Counted from the first letter of the stretch, positions 1 through 9,740 are shown. The stretch: DNA of 55,646 nucleotides from Nitritalea halalkaliphila LW7 (GCF_000265075.1 NZ_AJYA01000011.1:55-55700); one strand, 5' to 3'. Translations and numbers: made by a program. Notes: a model not told the origin generated them from the letters alone.

Positions 1-182
1 TTTAAGTAAGTACGGCTTAGAGAGTTCAAAAAATAGTTTTGAATGTCTTCTTTGGTTTGATAAATAGAAATTTCTGTTTTTAATCTTTCCATTTTATTCT
101 TTATTTTTTTTTGATCCGCTAATAAACAGAGGCAAGATCCGCCAAGAATTAGAGCCAATATGGAAATAATAATCGATTTCAT
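1..182 (-). CDS. partial lipoprotein (5' end only)
   Basis: The N-terminal 60 codons of a gene that runs off the left edge. It opens with a short hydrophobic stretch ending in a lipobox, LGGSC, with the lipidation cysteine at residue 17, so the product should be an outer- or inner-membrane lipoprotein. What follows is charged and looks helical. Its ATG overlaps the TGA of the upstream propeller gene (ATGA at 179-182), so the two are translationally coupled. A vestige of the same junction lies after the second propeller copy (1560-1571). Function unknown. Confidence 0.7.
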   Translation of the reverse strand, partial: MKSIIISILALILGGSCLCLLADQKKIKNKMERLKTEISIYQTKEDIQNYFLNSLSRTYL

Positions 183-1408
183 AAGTCATTTTTAAATTTT
201 GCGAAGATCAAAACCGGATTTGCTATATCTTCTATAGATTTTGTGTGGTTGTAGACATCCTTTCCTAGTATTTCTATTGTAGTTTGCTCATCAATTTCTC
301 CTGAGGATAAATACTCCTTGATTTGCAAAATGAATTCGCCAGATATGTAGCTTATGAACATATCTTTATAAATCCCAACGTTGTTATTATTCACTAAAAT
401 ACGTTGAGAAATCAATTCATCAGTCATAATTAGCCTATTGGTTTCTTTAAGATATAATCCCCAGAGTATATTTGTTCCTTTACGAAATTCAAATTGTATG
501 GCATCACTCGTTTCATAGTAAGTAAATAAACCTTTCACAATTTGACTTTTTAAAGATCTGTTAAACCAATTTTTGAAGTCTGTTAAATTTTTCCATATCG
601 ATGTTTTTTTTACTGCCATATCGGTAAAATCAATCCAAAATTTTGGTTCCATTTGATCATCAGAGTTTATTGTGTATATGGTGTCATTAAGTGTGTGAGT
701 AAAGCCTATGGTGTAAATGCCTCCTGAAAAAGGATTTTCATAATCTACATAAAGGTTTTTTTCTTGTTTTTCAATAGGTAAATAACGATTTAGTATTTCA
801 GCATCTTTCGTGAAACTGTAGAATTTCGAACAATTTTCTTTTGAAAAACATTGGTTATTGGCATAGCCAATAAAACGGGCCGAATCTAATAGACTCACCT
901 TGTCTAACACGATGTTTTCCAGTTCAGTCGTATAGCCTGTAAATACTCCATCCTCCGTACTGTACCAGATGATCTTATCACCTTGCAAAACGCCTATTTC
1001 ATTTGTGATCGGGTCTAATACGATATCTCTTAATTCACGATACTCTCCTGAACCCTTACCTATTCGGCCTAACTTAAATAAGAATTTACCATTGAGGTCA
1101 AAGCAAAATACCGTTTGTGCCAAATCGCTATCAAGCACGAATATCTTTTTCTCATGTCTAATCACTTTATTCATTTTGCCGATTAAACTTGCTTCTGTAG
1201 CCTCTAAAGGAACTATAAAGTACTCAGATACATTATCATGTGTAACAGTAAATGACTTCTGAATATCTTTTGATCGAACGGTAATCTTTTTTAATTTCGG
1301 TGATGCATCGGCTGCGCTAGTAGGATACGTCTTCTGTCCGAGGGAGAAGAAGTGAATGTGTAGGCAGCAGATGCATAGAAGTAGTGCACGAAAGTGAGTC
1401 ATATTCAT
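179..1408 (-). CDS. 6-bladed beta-propeller protein, copy A
   Basis: A secreted or envelope protein of 409 residues. An N-terminal hydrophobic signal (about residues 1-24) is followed by repeated blade-like segments such as FVLDSDLAQTVFCFDLNGKF and the GxGSGEYRELRDI motif, typical of the Bacteroidota 6-bladed propeller family (PF17170/BF3164-like). Members of that family are usually exported, have no known enzymatic activity, and often occur in tandem. Its neighbour at 1568-2797 is a close paralogue of identical length. The signal-peptide coding region and 5' leader are nearly identical in the two copies, and a 119-bp internal tract is identical. The downstream lipoprotein gene overlaps its stop codon. 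Binding partner unknown. Confidence 0.85.
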   Translation of the reverse strand: MNMTHFRALLLCICCLHIHFFSLGQKTYPTSAADASPKLKKITVRSKDIQKSFTVTHDNVSEYFIVPLEATEASLIGKMNKVIRHEKKIFVLDSDLAQTVFCFDLNGKFLFKLGRIGKGSGEYRELRDIVLDPITNEIGVLQGDKIIWYSTEDGVFTGYTTELENIVLDKVSLLDSARFIGYANNQCFSKENCSKFYSFTKDAEILNRYLPIEKQEKNLYVDYENPFSGGIYTIGFTHTLNDTIYTINSDDQMEPKFWIDFTDMAVKKTSIWKNLTDFKNWFNRSLKSQIVKGLFTYYETSDAIQFEFRKGTNILWGLYLKETNRLIMTDELISQRILVNNNNVGIYKDMFISYISGEFILQIKEYLSSGEIDEQTTIEILGKDVYNHTKSIEDIANPVLIFAKFKNDL

Positions 1409-1567
1409 AGTAATGATTTAATTCTTAGATTGTTCGTCTTATATATGTCTGTTGAATGGCATGTTGAATAAGGTTGAAGGATGTTATTAACGTAATTTTT
1501 TGTAGATATAGTAATTAGAAGCTTAATCCGATCAAAATCAGTGGTAAAATTCAAATAATTTATAATT

Positions 1568-2797
1568 TCATAGATCATTTTTAAATTTTGAAAACACTAA
1601 AATGGGGTTTGCCACTCCATCTAACGATATCATATAATCATAAAAATTTCTTCCGTATGTATTAATTAGGTCTTCAATTTCATTTTCAGCAGAGGGGAGG
1701 AATTCACTAATTTGCAAAACGATCTCGCTAGAAAAATAACTGATAAACGTATCCTTGTAAATTCCTACATTACTATTAATAAATAGTACTTCGTCAGCAA
1801 AAATGTTTTCGCTTAAGATTAGTTTATTAGTTTCTTTAAGAAATAGTCCCCAAACTAAATCAACGCCTCTGCGAAACTTGAACTGAATGACATCATTTGT
1901 TTCATGATAAAAAATCAAGCCTTTTACTGTTTTATTTTTTACTGTTTTGTTCAACCATTTTTTATACTGTTTTGTGCTTTCTGGTAGCTCAAATTTGTCA
2001 TTAGAAGCCATGTCGGTAAAATCAAGCCAAACTTTTGGCACCATCCTACCGTGTCCATTGATCGTATAAATGGTGTCGTTTAGTATGTGTGTAAATCCAA
2101 TGCTAAACGTACTTCCTGAAAAAGGATTTTCATGATCTACATAAAGGTTTTTTTCTTGTTTTTCAATAGGTAAATAACGATTTAGTATTTCAGCATCTTT
2201 CGTGAAACTGTAGAATTTCGAACAATTTTCTTTTGAAAAACATTGGTTATTGGCGTAGCCGATCAGACGAGTAGGATCTAATAGACTCACCTTGTCTAAC
2301 ACGATATTTTCCAGTTCAGTCGTGGCGCCTGTAAATGCTCCATCCCCCGTGTTGTACCAGATGATTTTTTCACCTTGTAGAACGCCTATTTCATTGGTGC
2401 TTGGGTATAATACGATGTCTCTTAATTCACGATATTCACCTGGCCCTTTACCTAAGCCGCCTAGTTTGAATAGAAATCTTCCTTGGAGGTCAAAACAGAA
2501 AACTGTTTGGGCCAAATCCCGATCGAGGACGAAAATTCTTCCCTCATGCCTTATGACTTTGTCTATTTTTCCGATTAAGCTCGCATCCGTTACTTCTAGT
2601 GGCACTACACAGTGTTCAGACAGTTTGTCTCGGGTGACCGTAAAGTCCTCCAAAATATCTTGTGATCGAACGGTAATCTTTGTTAGGTCCGGTGATGCAT
2701 CAGCTGCACTAGGATACACCTTCTGTCCGTGGGAGAAGAAGTGAATGTGTAGGCAGCAGATGCATAGAAGTAGTGCACGAAAGTGAGTCATATTCAT
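1568..2797 (-). CDS. 6-bladed beta-propeller protein, copy B
   Basis: Paralogue of the preceding gene, also 409 residues, with the same signal peptide and the same GKGPGEYRELRDI propeller motif near residues 115-128. The C-terminal third differs most from copy A, whereas the block at 2135-2253 is identical to 744-862, suggesting recent duplication plus gene conversion. Its TGA overlaps an ATG exactly as in copy A, but this reading frame stops after three codons (1571 down to 1560). The duplicated unit therefore once included the start of the lipoprotein gene. Exported propeller protein of unknown ligand. Confidence 0.85.
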   Translation of the reverse strand: MNMTHFRALLLCICCLHIHFFSHGQKVYPSAADASPDLTKITVRSQDILEDFTVTRDKLSEHCVVPLEVTDASLIGKIDKVIRHEGRIFVLDRDLAQTVFCFDLQGRFLFKLGGLGKGPGEYRELRDIVLYPSTNEIGVLQGEKIIWYNTGDGAFTGATTELENIVLDKVSLLDPTRLIGYANNQCFSKENCSKFYSFTKDAEILNRYLPIEKQEKNLYVDHENPFSGSTFSIGFTHILNDTIYTINGHGRMVPKVWLDFTDMASNDKFELPESTKQYKKWLNKTVKNKTVKGLIFYHETNDVIQFKFRRGVDLVWGLFLKETNKLILSENIFADEVLFINSNVGIYKDTFISYFSSEIVLQISEFLPSAENEIEDLINTYGRNFYDYMISLDGVANPILVFSKFKNDL

Positions 2798-3431
2798 AGT
2801 AATGATTTAATTCTTAGATTGTTTGTCTTACATATGTTTGTTGAAGATGAAACAAGAAAAAGCAAACACAGTAAGATTACCTTTCTTAGGAGCTTCATTT
2901 TCGTATTGAATAATGTGCATTAAATGCGGTCACCTGCCCGAGATCGTACGAAGTGCTTCATTTTCACCTTACCCCTAATTTCTCCACTGCTCCTTTTCTG
3001 CTGAACATGCCGATACAGAATAATCTAGTGGTCGACAAGGTGATTACCTTTTATTTCTTGAAGTTTTGTATGGCTTTAGTGAGGATTCCTATTTAAATCA
3101 AAATTAAATCTTTCTTTTCTATTTGCAAGTATTCTGCTAAAAAATTATCCTTTTAAGGTAAAAATATCTTTTTCCTCTATTTAGGGTTGTTGGAAGTAGA
3201 CAAAGAGGCTGCATTTGGCCTAAATAGACCTAACATAAGTAAAAATAGGACGTACTTGCAGCTGTCGCTGGAGCTCCCTTTCACTTTAGCAGTCTGCACA
3301 CCAGCCTGTGTCCACTTACTTCCAAAAGTTCGGCATCAAAATCTATTCATTCAACGGGCACGGAGTAGCGTATGTCGCCAGGGGTATAAGAAGTGTAAGG
3401 TAAGAAAACCCACTACCGATGTAATCGGTTC
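2798..3431. other. intergenic region, no gene recognised
   Basis: AT-rich spacer between the end of the large AsmA-like gene and the 5' end of propeller copy B. The first ~40 bp, upstream of the propeller start, repeat the leader of copy A (1409-1440). A 91-codon plus-strand ORF at 3187-3462 lacks any recognisable motif and overlaps the 3' end of the AsmA-like gene; I do not regard it as real. No tRNA or clear terminator seen. Confidence 0.5.
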
Positions 3432-6400
3432 TCAGTCTTCCTCCTGTTTAGGATGGGCCTGAGGATTCATGGAAGGCTCTTCCTCTTTGCGTTTCGGGAT
3501 TTTCGGCTGGCCCAAGCCTAAGCTTCCTCTTACCCCAGATAATGTGGCCCGCCACCAGTAGTTGAAAATAAATTTGTCGCTCGGGTTCTCCGCATAGATC
3601 CGGGAACTTACCGTATTGCCGAATATTTTTCGCGGGTTATTACTGCGCACCGCGAGTACGTTTATAACGAAGGTCAAGACGCCCTTTCTGCCACGTGCTT
3701 CTTCTAAAGTGCGTTCGTCGAGGAGTGCGAGGTTGAGGTTTTTGTAGTACAACTTCATGCTTCCACGAGCATCGTACTGGTCCGCTGTAAATTTCCAGCT
3801 GGCGCCATTAAAGGTTCCTTTGCGCACGCGCGCGAAGGCGTTCGGCTCCAAAATCGAATTGATAGTAGCCAAATCGAAGGAGTCGGCCCGGGCATGCAGG
3901 GTCATCGGATAGGGGGCTTCATAGCGCATGAGGCCTTCGAGACGAATTTTCGCCTGCCCATTCAGGTAAGCTTGTGCCTGAAGGTTTGTTTTTTCCAGTT
4001 CAAAAGGAAAGTCTTTGCTATCCCCCATGTGCAGAGGACCCAAGGTGGCCTGAAGGCGCTCGAAGGTGATTGTGCCTGGCACAAAGCCATTTTTAGGAAA
4101 TTCTGTATAGCTCACCTGCGCATCCTTTAACTCCATACTGTCTAAGCGAACTAGAAACGGAAGCTGACGCATCAGCGCCTGTGGCATTTCCTTCACTTTT
4201 TCCAGCTCTGGGGCGCGCTTGTCCTTAAAGATGCGGAAATCAGCACCCTCAACCTCTAAAAACCGACCGAAAAGACCACCCTCGGAAAGAGAGGTTTCCA
4301 AGTCCGGCTCATGCAGTGTCAAGCGCGAAATCTGAAGCTCCATCACATCTACCTGATGCCCCTTCTTCCGCGTGTAAGCAAAGGGCCCATAACGTGGAAC
4401 CAGCGCCACGTCCTCCAACACGATGCGCTCATTCGAGAGGGTAAGGTAGCCGAGGCGAACCTGGTTTAAGCTATCCGGCAGATTAAATCGATAATCGGAT
4501 AGTGTGATATCGAAATTTTTATTAATTAAGGTGTTCAGCGAAACACGCTCTGCCTGCTTGCGCAGATCAAAAGTGAGGTCATCCAAAGAAAGATTAAGTG
4601 AGCGCAGATTCTGGCCTGTCGAATTTCCTGATTGACGCTGCAGGTCGAAGTCAGCCTCCTCTACCCGCAGGCGATCGATGTGTACAACTTCCAGAAAGGG
4701 GTCTTTTTCTTCTTCTTCTTCCTTATTCGCACGCTCGATGCCAAAAAGGTTTTTTTCGACCACCATAGGGTGCTCGGGGTCGAGGCGTAGCGCGATCGAT
4801 GGCTTGAACAGACTTACTTCCTTTAGCTCTAGTCGCTTACTCTGCTGCAGTTCTTTCAGCTGATGTGTTTTCACAAGAAGACTCTGAATCGCTCCTTCGA
4901 TCAGCGGCTGCCCGGGTTTCGGCTTGTCGTGCTTGGGGGCGATCTCTAAGTTTTTCATCAAGATCCCCTCGTAGCGCGTATCGAAAGATACCGACTCGAA
5001 GGTTACCTGATGCATTTCATCGGCCAAGTCCAAGCGGAACGCATCTACCGTCAGCTGGATATCGTCGAAGAAATCGGCTATTTGTCCCTGCTCTAGGCGG
5101 TCCGGATCCAGTTTAAAGCCATCTATCTGGAAAAAAACGGCCGTATTAATAATTTGCTTTCGAGCGCCCTCCTCGATCAGATCCACCTCGATCCGCGCAC
5201 GCTCAGCCATAACCGTATCGATGCGTATAGCGGTAAGTGCCTTCGGCAAATTCCGGTCTCGGCGATCTCCCGAATCATTTCCAGCCTCTTTTTCTCCCTC
5301 CACATCGTTATTAAACAGCAGCGTTACCGTAGCATCGGATAGCTTGATTTTATTCAGCAAGAGTTCGCTATCGAATAAAAACGACTCCAGGTCCACTCCT
5401 GTAAATGACAGCGAGGGTGCGACAGCGGCAATTTTAAAATTGCTGCGGAAGGAGGCATTCGGCCGCAGACGAACATTTTGGCTGGTGATTTCCTCCCGCT
5501 GACTATTGAAATTAATGGCATCCACCGTGATGGCATAGCGACCATCCGCCAGATCGAAGACATATTCGTTTAAGCGGATATCCACTTCTTCAGAAAATAA
5601 ATTGCTGAGCTCCTTATTGTCCGTATCTGGGCGCACCTCAAAACCCTGGATACGGATATTGACCTTGTCTTCAGAAAAGGTTTTCATGTTTTCTCCCACC
5701 TTATTTTCGAACGATAAGGAGCCCGAAGAAATCAGCAGCTCACGAACAGCCACCCGATTAAAGTAACTGCTTAGCAGCGCCACGATATCCGCTTTTTCCT
5801 CTTCCACAGAAAGGTTTTCTGTATCCGCTTCAGCCGCCTGAGCGGCAAAGAATTTGGTGATGGCGATCTCCGGAGCTGGAACTTCTATTTTTTGGATCAG
5901 CAGCTCCTTATTGAAATAGGCCCGCTTGAGATCTGCCCCGTACGCTTTAAACTGCGGGACGTGAATAGCTAAGCCGGTGGTTTTGCTTTGATCCCGCAGT
6001 GTCTCCTCTAAGCTGGCCGTATCCAGAGCAGCGATGCGGAAATTATCGATGGAGACTTCCTTGGTCTTGGTGTCCAAGCGCAGGTGATCCGCACGGAACA
6101 GGTGCACATTATCGGCTAACTTCAAAGCATAATCAGAAAGCTCCAGTGCCAAGTGCTGGGCATAAAATATACCCGCATCCGGACTGTTTTCCGTTTCCTC
6201 ATCCAGTCGAAACGCCTCCAGTTTTAAGTTGAAGCGCCCAAAAGAAAGGCTGTCCTGCTCCTGCAGCGAGCGGTTGTCCACGGTCAAGGCTCCCTCCTGA
6301 ATCTCAAACTCCTCGATGTAAATGGCCTGTAAAAAATCCTTCGTCAGCTCCCGTAAGTCTAGTCCGCTGCTGCTTTCCTGCTTGCGGCTAAGGTCTTTAA

Positions 6401-7881
6401 TGTCAAATTCCGGCTTAACGATCAGCAATTTCTGCACATCGAAAATCCCTTCATTATATACTTTCTTCAGGTTCGCTTTTTCGATAGAAAATTCGGGGAG
6501 ATTCACTGCTAGCAGCGTGCTATCACTGTTTCCACCGCTTCCAGGGTTAGGTCGGATGGTGAACTTTTCTACCCGCACCAGATCTTCCTTCGAATCTAGG
6601 CGGGCGAATTCAGCGCGAATGTCGTGCAGGCGATCGTTAAGCCGCACAGTAACCTCATAAAGTTCCATGGCAGCTTCCGCTGCAAAGAAAAATTGATCCA
6701 AAGCCTCACTTTCCGGACCGATATAAACGGCGTCCATCTGCAAGTCCAACCGGTTAATCTCTACCCTTTTGCGCTCGCGCTCCTCCACCAGTGCCTGGCT
6801 GAAGGTGCCTTCCTCGATGCGCAGTTTTTCCACGCGAATTTCTTTTAAAATTCCCTCCACGAGTGGATATAAATCGCCGGCATCTACTGAGTTTTCTTTT
6901 TTGGTCGCTGTAGAAGCTTCACTAAGAGCTTGCCTGCTGTAAACGTGTACCTCCGGCTGATGCAAGTGTAGATCACCGATGATGACCTCACTGGTATAAA
7001 AGACCTGTTGATGTCCGCTTCCGTGATCGCCAGCTGATTAAAGCCTAGTTCTAGGTAGGTCTTGCTTTCTTTTTCGAAATTCGGGCGGACACGAAGTGCC
7101 TTCGCTCGAATAAAGGATTCCAGCGAAGAAATACTCACATTATCGGCGAAGATCGTGTGGACAGAATCGGCCAGTAGCAGCTCGAAGCGGGAGAGCTCGA
7201 TTTCGAATCCTTCTGCATTCAGGGGAGTAGCAGGGTCTCTTTCCTGCAGCAGGCGCATGTTTTTTAGGTAGATTTGGGTCTTTTCTGCTTTCATGCTCCG
7301 CTGGGCGATAAAGTTCTCTAGCAGCAGGTCTCCGTCTTGGATGTATAGGTTGACGATACGTATTTCCTCAAGCACACTGCGGAGAAAGTTTTTTGGAGCT
7401 CCTGCTCCAAGACCTGAAGGGGACTTTCTGAGGATTCAGATTCCGAACCATCTTCCAAGCCCTCCAGCAGGTTTTCCTTAAAATCGTTCAGCGCAAAATC
7501 CAGCTCAGGGCTTTCGACGCGCAGGGTTCCGATCCTAAACTCTTTTGTTAAAAACTGGTAAAATAGGCCCTTCAGGCTGATATGCTTCAGGGAAACCCGG
7601 AAAAGGGGGAGCTCACTTTCGAGTGCCTTCATCTCCTCCCTGCTGAGTAGGGGTTTAATTTCCAGCTCGCGGAAACCGACGCCCCGCTCTAAAAAGGAGA
7701 TGTAGAAGCGATCGAACTCCAGGGCATACTTGCCTTCCGACAGTTCTGTCACCTTTCGCTGCAGATAACCACGCAGGAGCCAGTCGGCGCTAACATATAG
7801 CGCGACATGAAGGGCGAGGAGCAGGCCTATGAATAACGCAAAAATGCGAAAGGCTTTTCTTTTGTGGATGGGTTTCTGCAC
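3432..7881 (-). CDS. giant AsmA/TamB-like repeat protein, two frameshifts
   Basis: Three overlapping frames (7881-7318, 7375-6884, 6965-3432) join into one protein of about 1,480 residues. The first break is in the A6 run at 7389-7394, where one more A restores LQKNFLRSV. The second is near 7000-7015. An N-terminal transmembrane anchor (about residues 12-32) precedes a wholly beta-rich body. I count about seven tandem modules of 150-190 residues, each with a conserved strand series such as VHLFRADHLRLDTKTKEVSI, followed by a segment ending in a proline-rich VxxPEhxh motif (h, hydrophobic). This layout fits the AsmA/DUF748/TamB group of periplasm-spanning or envelope lipid-handling proteins. 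The C-terminal ~170 residues resemble the AsmA end domain. Assignment is by architecture only; substrate unknown. Confidence 0.65.
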
Positions 7882-8160
7882 GGATGTGGTTTAGGCTTGT
7901 ACTAAAATACAAGGAATTTTTGAGCTTTGCTGTGGTTCTTGGTTTTTTAAGTCCCTTCGTTAATCCATTTCTAACGGAATCAAAAGACTAACGTTGGCTT
8001 TTTGGAAAACACAAAGGGAATGCCAAGTTTCCTGTTCGCAAAACCGTAACTAGGCCACAGTGCTTTAGGGTAAATCCTTCTGTGATACCTCGCATAGGCC
8101 GTGTTTTCAAGAGTACAGAGGGGGGGGGACAAGTATCCGGGTGAACTGGGTAAGGGGAAA
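7882..8160. other. intergenic region upstream of AsmA-like gene
   Basis: Contains a small palindrome, CTTGTA-n6-TACAAG, at about 7895-7912. On the minus strand it includes TATTTTAG, a near match to the Bacteroidota -7 box, so it may be the promoter or an operator for the AsmA-like gene. A G9 run lies near 8121-8129. A 73-codon minus-strand ORF at 7980-8201 begins inside a terminator hairpin and is probably spurious. Otherwise I see nothing. Confidence 0.35.
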
Positions 8161-8198
8161 AATAAAAAAGCTATGAAAAGAATTTTCATAGCTTTAGT
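8161..8198 (-). terminator. rho-independent terminator of the 8.2-kb small unit
   Basis: A perfect 13-bp stem (8167-8179 with 8183-8195, 3-nt loop). On the minus strand it is followed by TTTATTTTT. It lies directly 3' of the 28-codon ORF, whose stop codon is at 8198-8200. Confidence 0.8.
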
Positions 8199-8284
8199 CA
8201 ATTAACAATAAACCCAAAATAACCTGTGTAGTGGAAGGGATCGAACCTTCGCCATTGGATCTCCAGATCACTACTGTCAAACAT
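8198..8284 (-). CDS. possible 28-residue small protein
   Basis: An ATG at 8284 opens a 28-codon frame rich in aromatic residues (MFDSSDLEIQ at the start, GYFGFIVN at the end). It ends two bases before a perfect terminator stem. A TATATTTG -7 box lies 18 bases upstream of the ATG. The compact promoter-ORF-terminator layout makes an independent transcript likely. Whether the peptide or the RNA is the product is open, because the same bases contain a tRNA-like T-arm and a possible acceptor stem. Not recognised as any known small protein. Confidence 0.35.
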   Translation of the reverse strand: MFDSSDLEIQWRRFDPFHYTGYFGFIVN

Positions 8285-8304
8285 TACTGTCTAACAACAC
8301 TACA
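8227..8304 (-). ncRNA. tRNA-like element lacking a proper anticodon arm
   Basis: Over 78 nt the minus strand can form a perfect 7-bp acceptor stem (TGTAGTG with CACTACA) and a canonical T-arm (GAAGG TTCGATC CCTTC). The centre has an 8-bp hairpin GTTAGACA-GTAA-TGTTTGAC where a D-arm would be, but no 5-bp anticodon stem with a 7-nt loop. No isotype can be given. The acceptor 5' side overlaps the candidate -7 box. It could be a degenerate tRNA, a tRNA damaged by sequence errors, or coincidence within a small gene. Confidence 0.3.
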
Positions 8305-8310
8305 AATATA
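8303..8310 (-). promoter_or_regulatory. candidate -7 box TATATTTG
   Basis: Exact match to the Bacteroidota TAnnTTTG consensus on the minus strand, just upstream of the small unit. No convincing -33 TTG is seen. Confidence 0.5.
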
Positions 8311-8621
8311 CGGCAGAAAGTTGATTCTTGAAAATACCGAAAGAAAAAAGGCTAAAAATTACACAATATTTATTTTCAAGGCTTTAAAATGGTAATTTGG
8401 TTTTTGGAAACGATTGCGGAAAGTATTTTTTTAATAAACTCCGAAATAGACAATCAGTTTTCTGTTAGCGATTTCTCGAAAATTTTAGGCTTATATGCTT
8501 AAATGTTAAATTTTAGGCCGAATACTTAACAACCTGTTAATACGGAAGCTGAGAAGTACTAAATAATTAGCCTAATGTTGTAGTTTTTCTATTTTTGCAG
8601 CTTTTTGCCAGTTTTGACGCC
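8311..8621. other. AT-rich intergenic region downstream of rluD
   Basis: About 310 bp of strongly AT-rich sequence between the rluD stop and the small unit. It must hold the upstream promoter elements of that unit. I see no ORF, terminator or repeat that I would defend. Confidence 0.4.
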
Positions 8622-9677
8622 TTATTTATCATTATACTGCACGTAATGTGTCCATTTGTCGAGCACCTGCTGGAAGTCCTCTGGAAGTGGGCATTCGAAA
8701 TACAGCTTTTCTTTCGTCACGGGATGTACGAATCCTAAGGAGCGGGCATGTAGCGCCTGCCGCGGAAGCAGCTGAAAGCAGTTTTTTATAAAGGCCTGGT
8801 ACTGGGAGAAGGTAGTGCCTTTCCGGATTTTGTCTCCCCCATACATGGCATCATTAAAGAGGGGATGGCCCAGGAATTTCATGTGCGCTCGAATCTGATG
8901 CGTCCTGCCCGTTTCCAGTTGGCAAGCGATTAAACTTACGTAGCGTAGATTTTGCAGAACCTTCCAGTGGGTTCTGGCCGGTTTCCCCTGGCTATTATCC
9001 GGGAAAGCCTCCATCACCTTTCTGTCCTTAGCGCTTCTGCCGATGGCCGCATCTATGGTACCCGTTTCGCTTTGGGGCTCGCCCCAAACCAAGGCATAAT
9101 ACTCCCGCTCGATGCTATGGTCGAAAAACTGCCGCGCCAAGCTGGTCATGGCATCCTCTGTTTTCGCGATCACTAAAAGTCCGGAGGTGTCCTTATCGAT
9201 GCGGTGCACCAGGCCCGGTCTGCCTGAATTTCCGGGAAGGGTGGGCAGCTGCTGGAAGTGATGCACGAGGGCGTTCACGAGCGTCCCGGACCAGTTACCA
9301 TGCGCGGGGTGCACCACCATGCCAGCAGGTTTATTCACGACCAGGAGGGTCTCATCTTCGAATACGATATCGAGGGGGATGTCTTCAGGGTAAACGGTGC
9401 TATCACGCGGCGGCTCCTCCAGAAGGACCTGGATATGGTCTTCGGGCTTGATTTTATAGTTAGCCTTCGTCGGCTGCCCATTTACGAGCACCTGGCCGCT
9501 GTCGATCGCTTGCTGCACCTTACTGCGGGTGGCATTCGCTACTTTATCGGTCAGAAACCGGTCGATGCGGGTGGGCTGCTGGCCTTTATCCACATGGATT
9601 TCATGGTGCTGGTAGAGGGAGCGCCCATCGCCACCCGGAAGGGCGTCGTCTTCCTCATCATCTTCGAACATGCTCAT
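8622..9677 (-). CDS. rluD: RluA-family 23S rRNA pseudouridine synthase (RluD-like)
   Basis: Converts specific uridines of large-subunit rRNA to pseudouridine in the cytoplasm. An N-terminal S4 RNA-binding domain (about residues 30-95) precedes the catalytic domain. The catalytic motif HRIDKDTSGLLV holds the essential aspartate near residue 162. Length 351 fits RluD. A candidate TACTTTTG box at 9682-9689 is only 5 bp upstream of the first ATG, so translation may begin at the third codon (ATG at 9671) or be leaderless. The acidic N-terminus (EDDEEDD) is poorly conserved in such enzymes, so the exact start is uncertain. RluA-family paralogues differ in target site; RluD is the best guess from domain layout. 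Confidence 0.88.
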   Translation of the reverse strand: MSMFEDDEEDDALPGGDGRSLYQHHEIHVDKGQQPTRIDRFLTDKVANATRSKVQQAIDSGQVLVNGQPTKANYKIKPEDHIQVLLEEPPRDSTVYPEDIPLDIVFEDETLLVVNKPAGMVVHPAHGNWSGTLVNALVHHFQQLPTLPGNSGRPGLVHRIDKDTSGLLVIAKTEDAMTSLARQFFDHSIEREYYALVWGEPQSETGTIDAAIGRSAKDRKVMEAFPDNSQGKPARTHWKVLQNLRYVSLIACQLETGRTHQIRAHMKFLGHPLFNDAMYGGDKIRKGTTFSQYQAFIKNCFQLLPRQALHARSLGFVHPVTKEKLYFECPLPEDFQQVLDKWTHYVQYNDK

Positions 9678-9681
9678 GGCA

Positions 9682-9689
9682 CAAAAGTA
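9682..9689 (-). promoter_or_regulatory. candidate -7 box for rluD
   Basis: TACTTTTG on the minus strand, matching TAnnTTTG, almost abutting the first possible rluD start codon. It implies a very short or absent 5' leader. Confidence 0.4.
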
Positions 9690-9740
9690 CGGCGCTTTCT
9701 AAAAAGTTTCGGATCTTTAGGCGTTTAAATTCCCAACTCC

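Noticed and set aside
3187..3462. Plus-strand ORF of 91 codons
   Set aside because: No motif, no promoter, and it overlaps the 3' end of the AsmA-like gene.
7980..8201. Minus-strand ORF of 73 codons with a hydrophobic start
   Set aside because: Its start lies within the terminator stem of the small unit, and the remainder lacks any recognisable feature.
8227..8304. Ordinary tRNA gene
   Set aside because: No 5-bp anticodon stem with a 7-nt loop can be formed, the D-loop lacks GG, and the acceptor overlaps a promoter box; kept only as a tRNA-like element.
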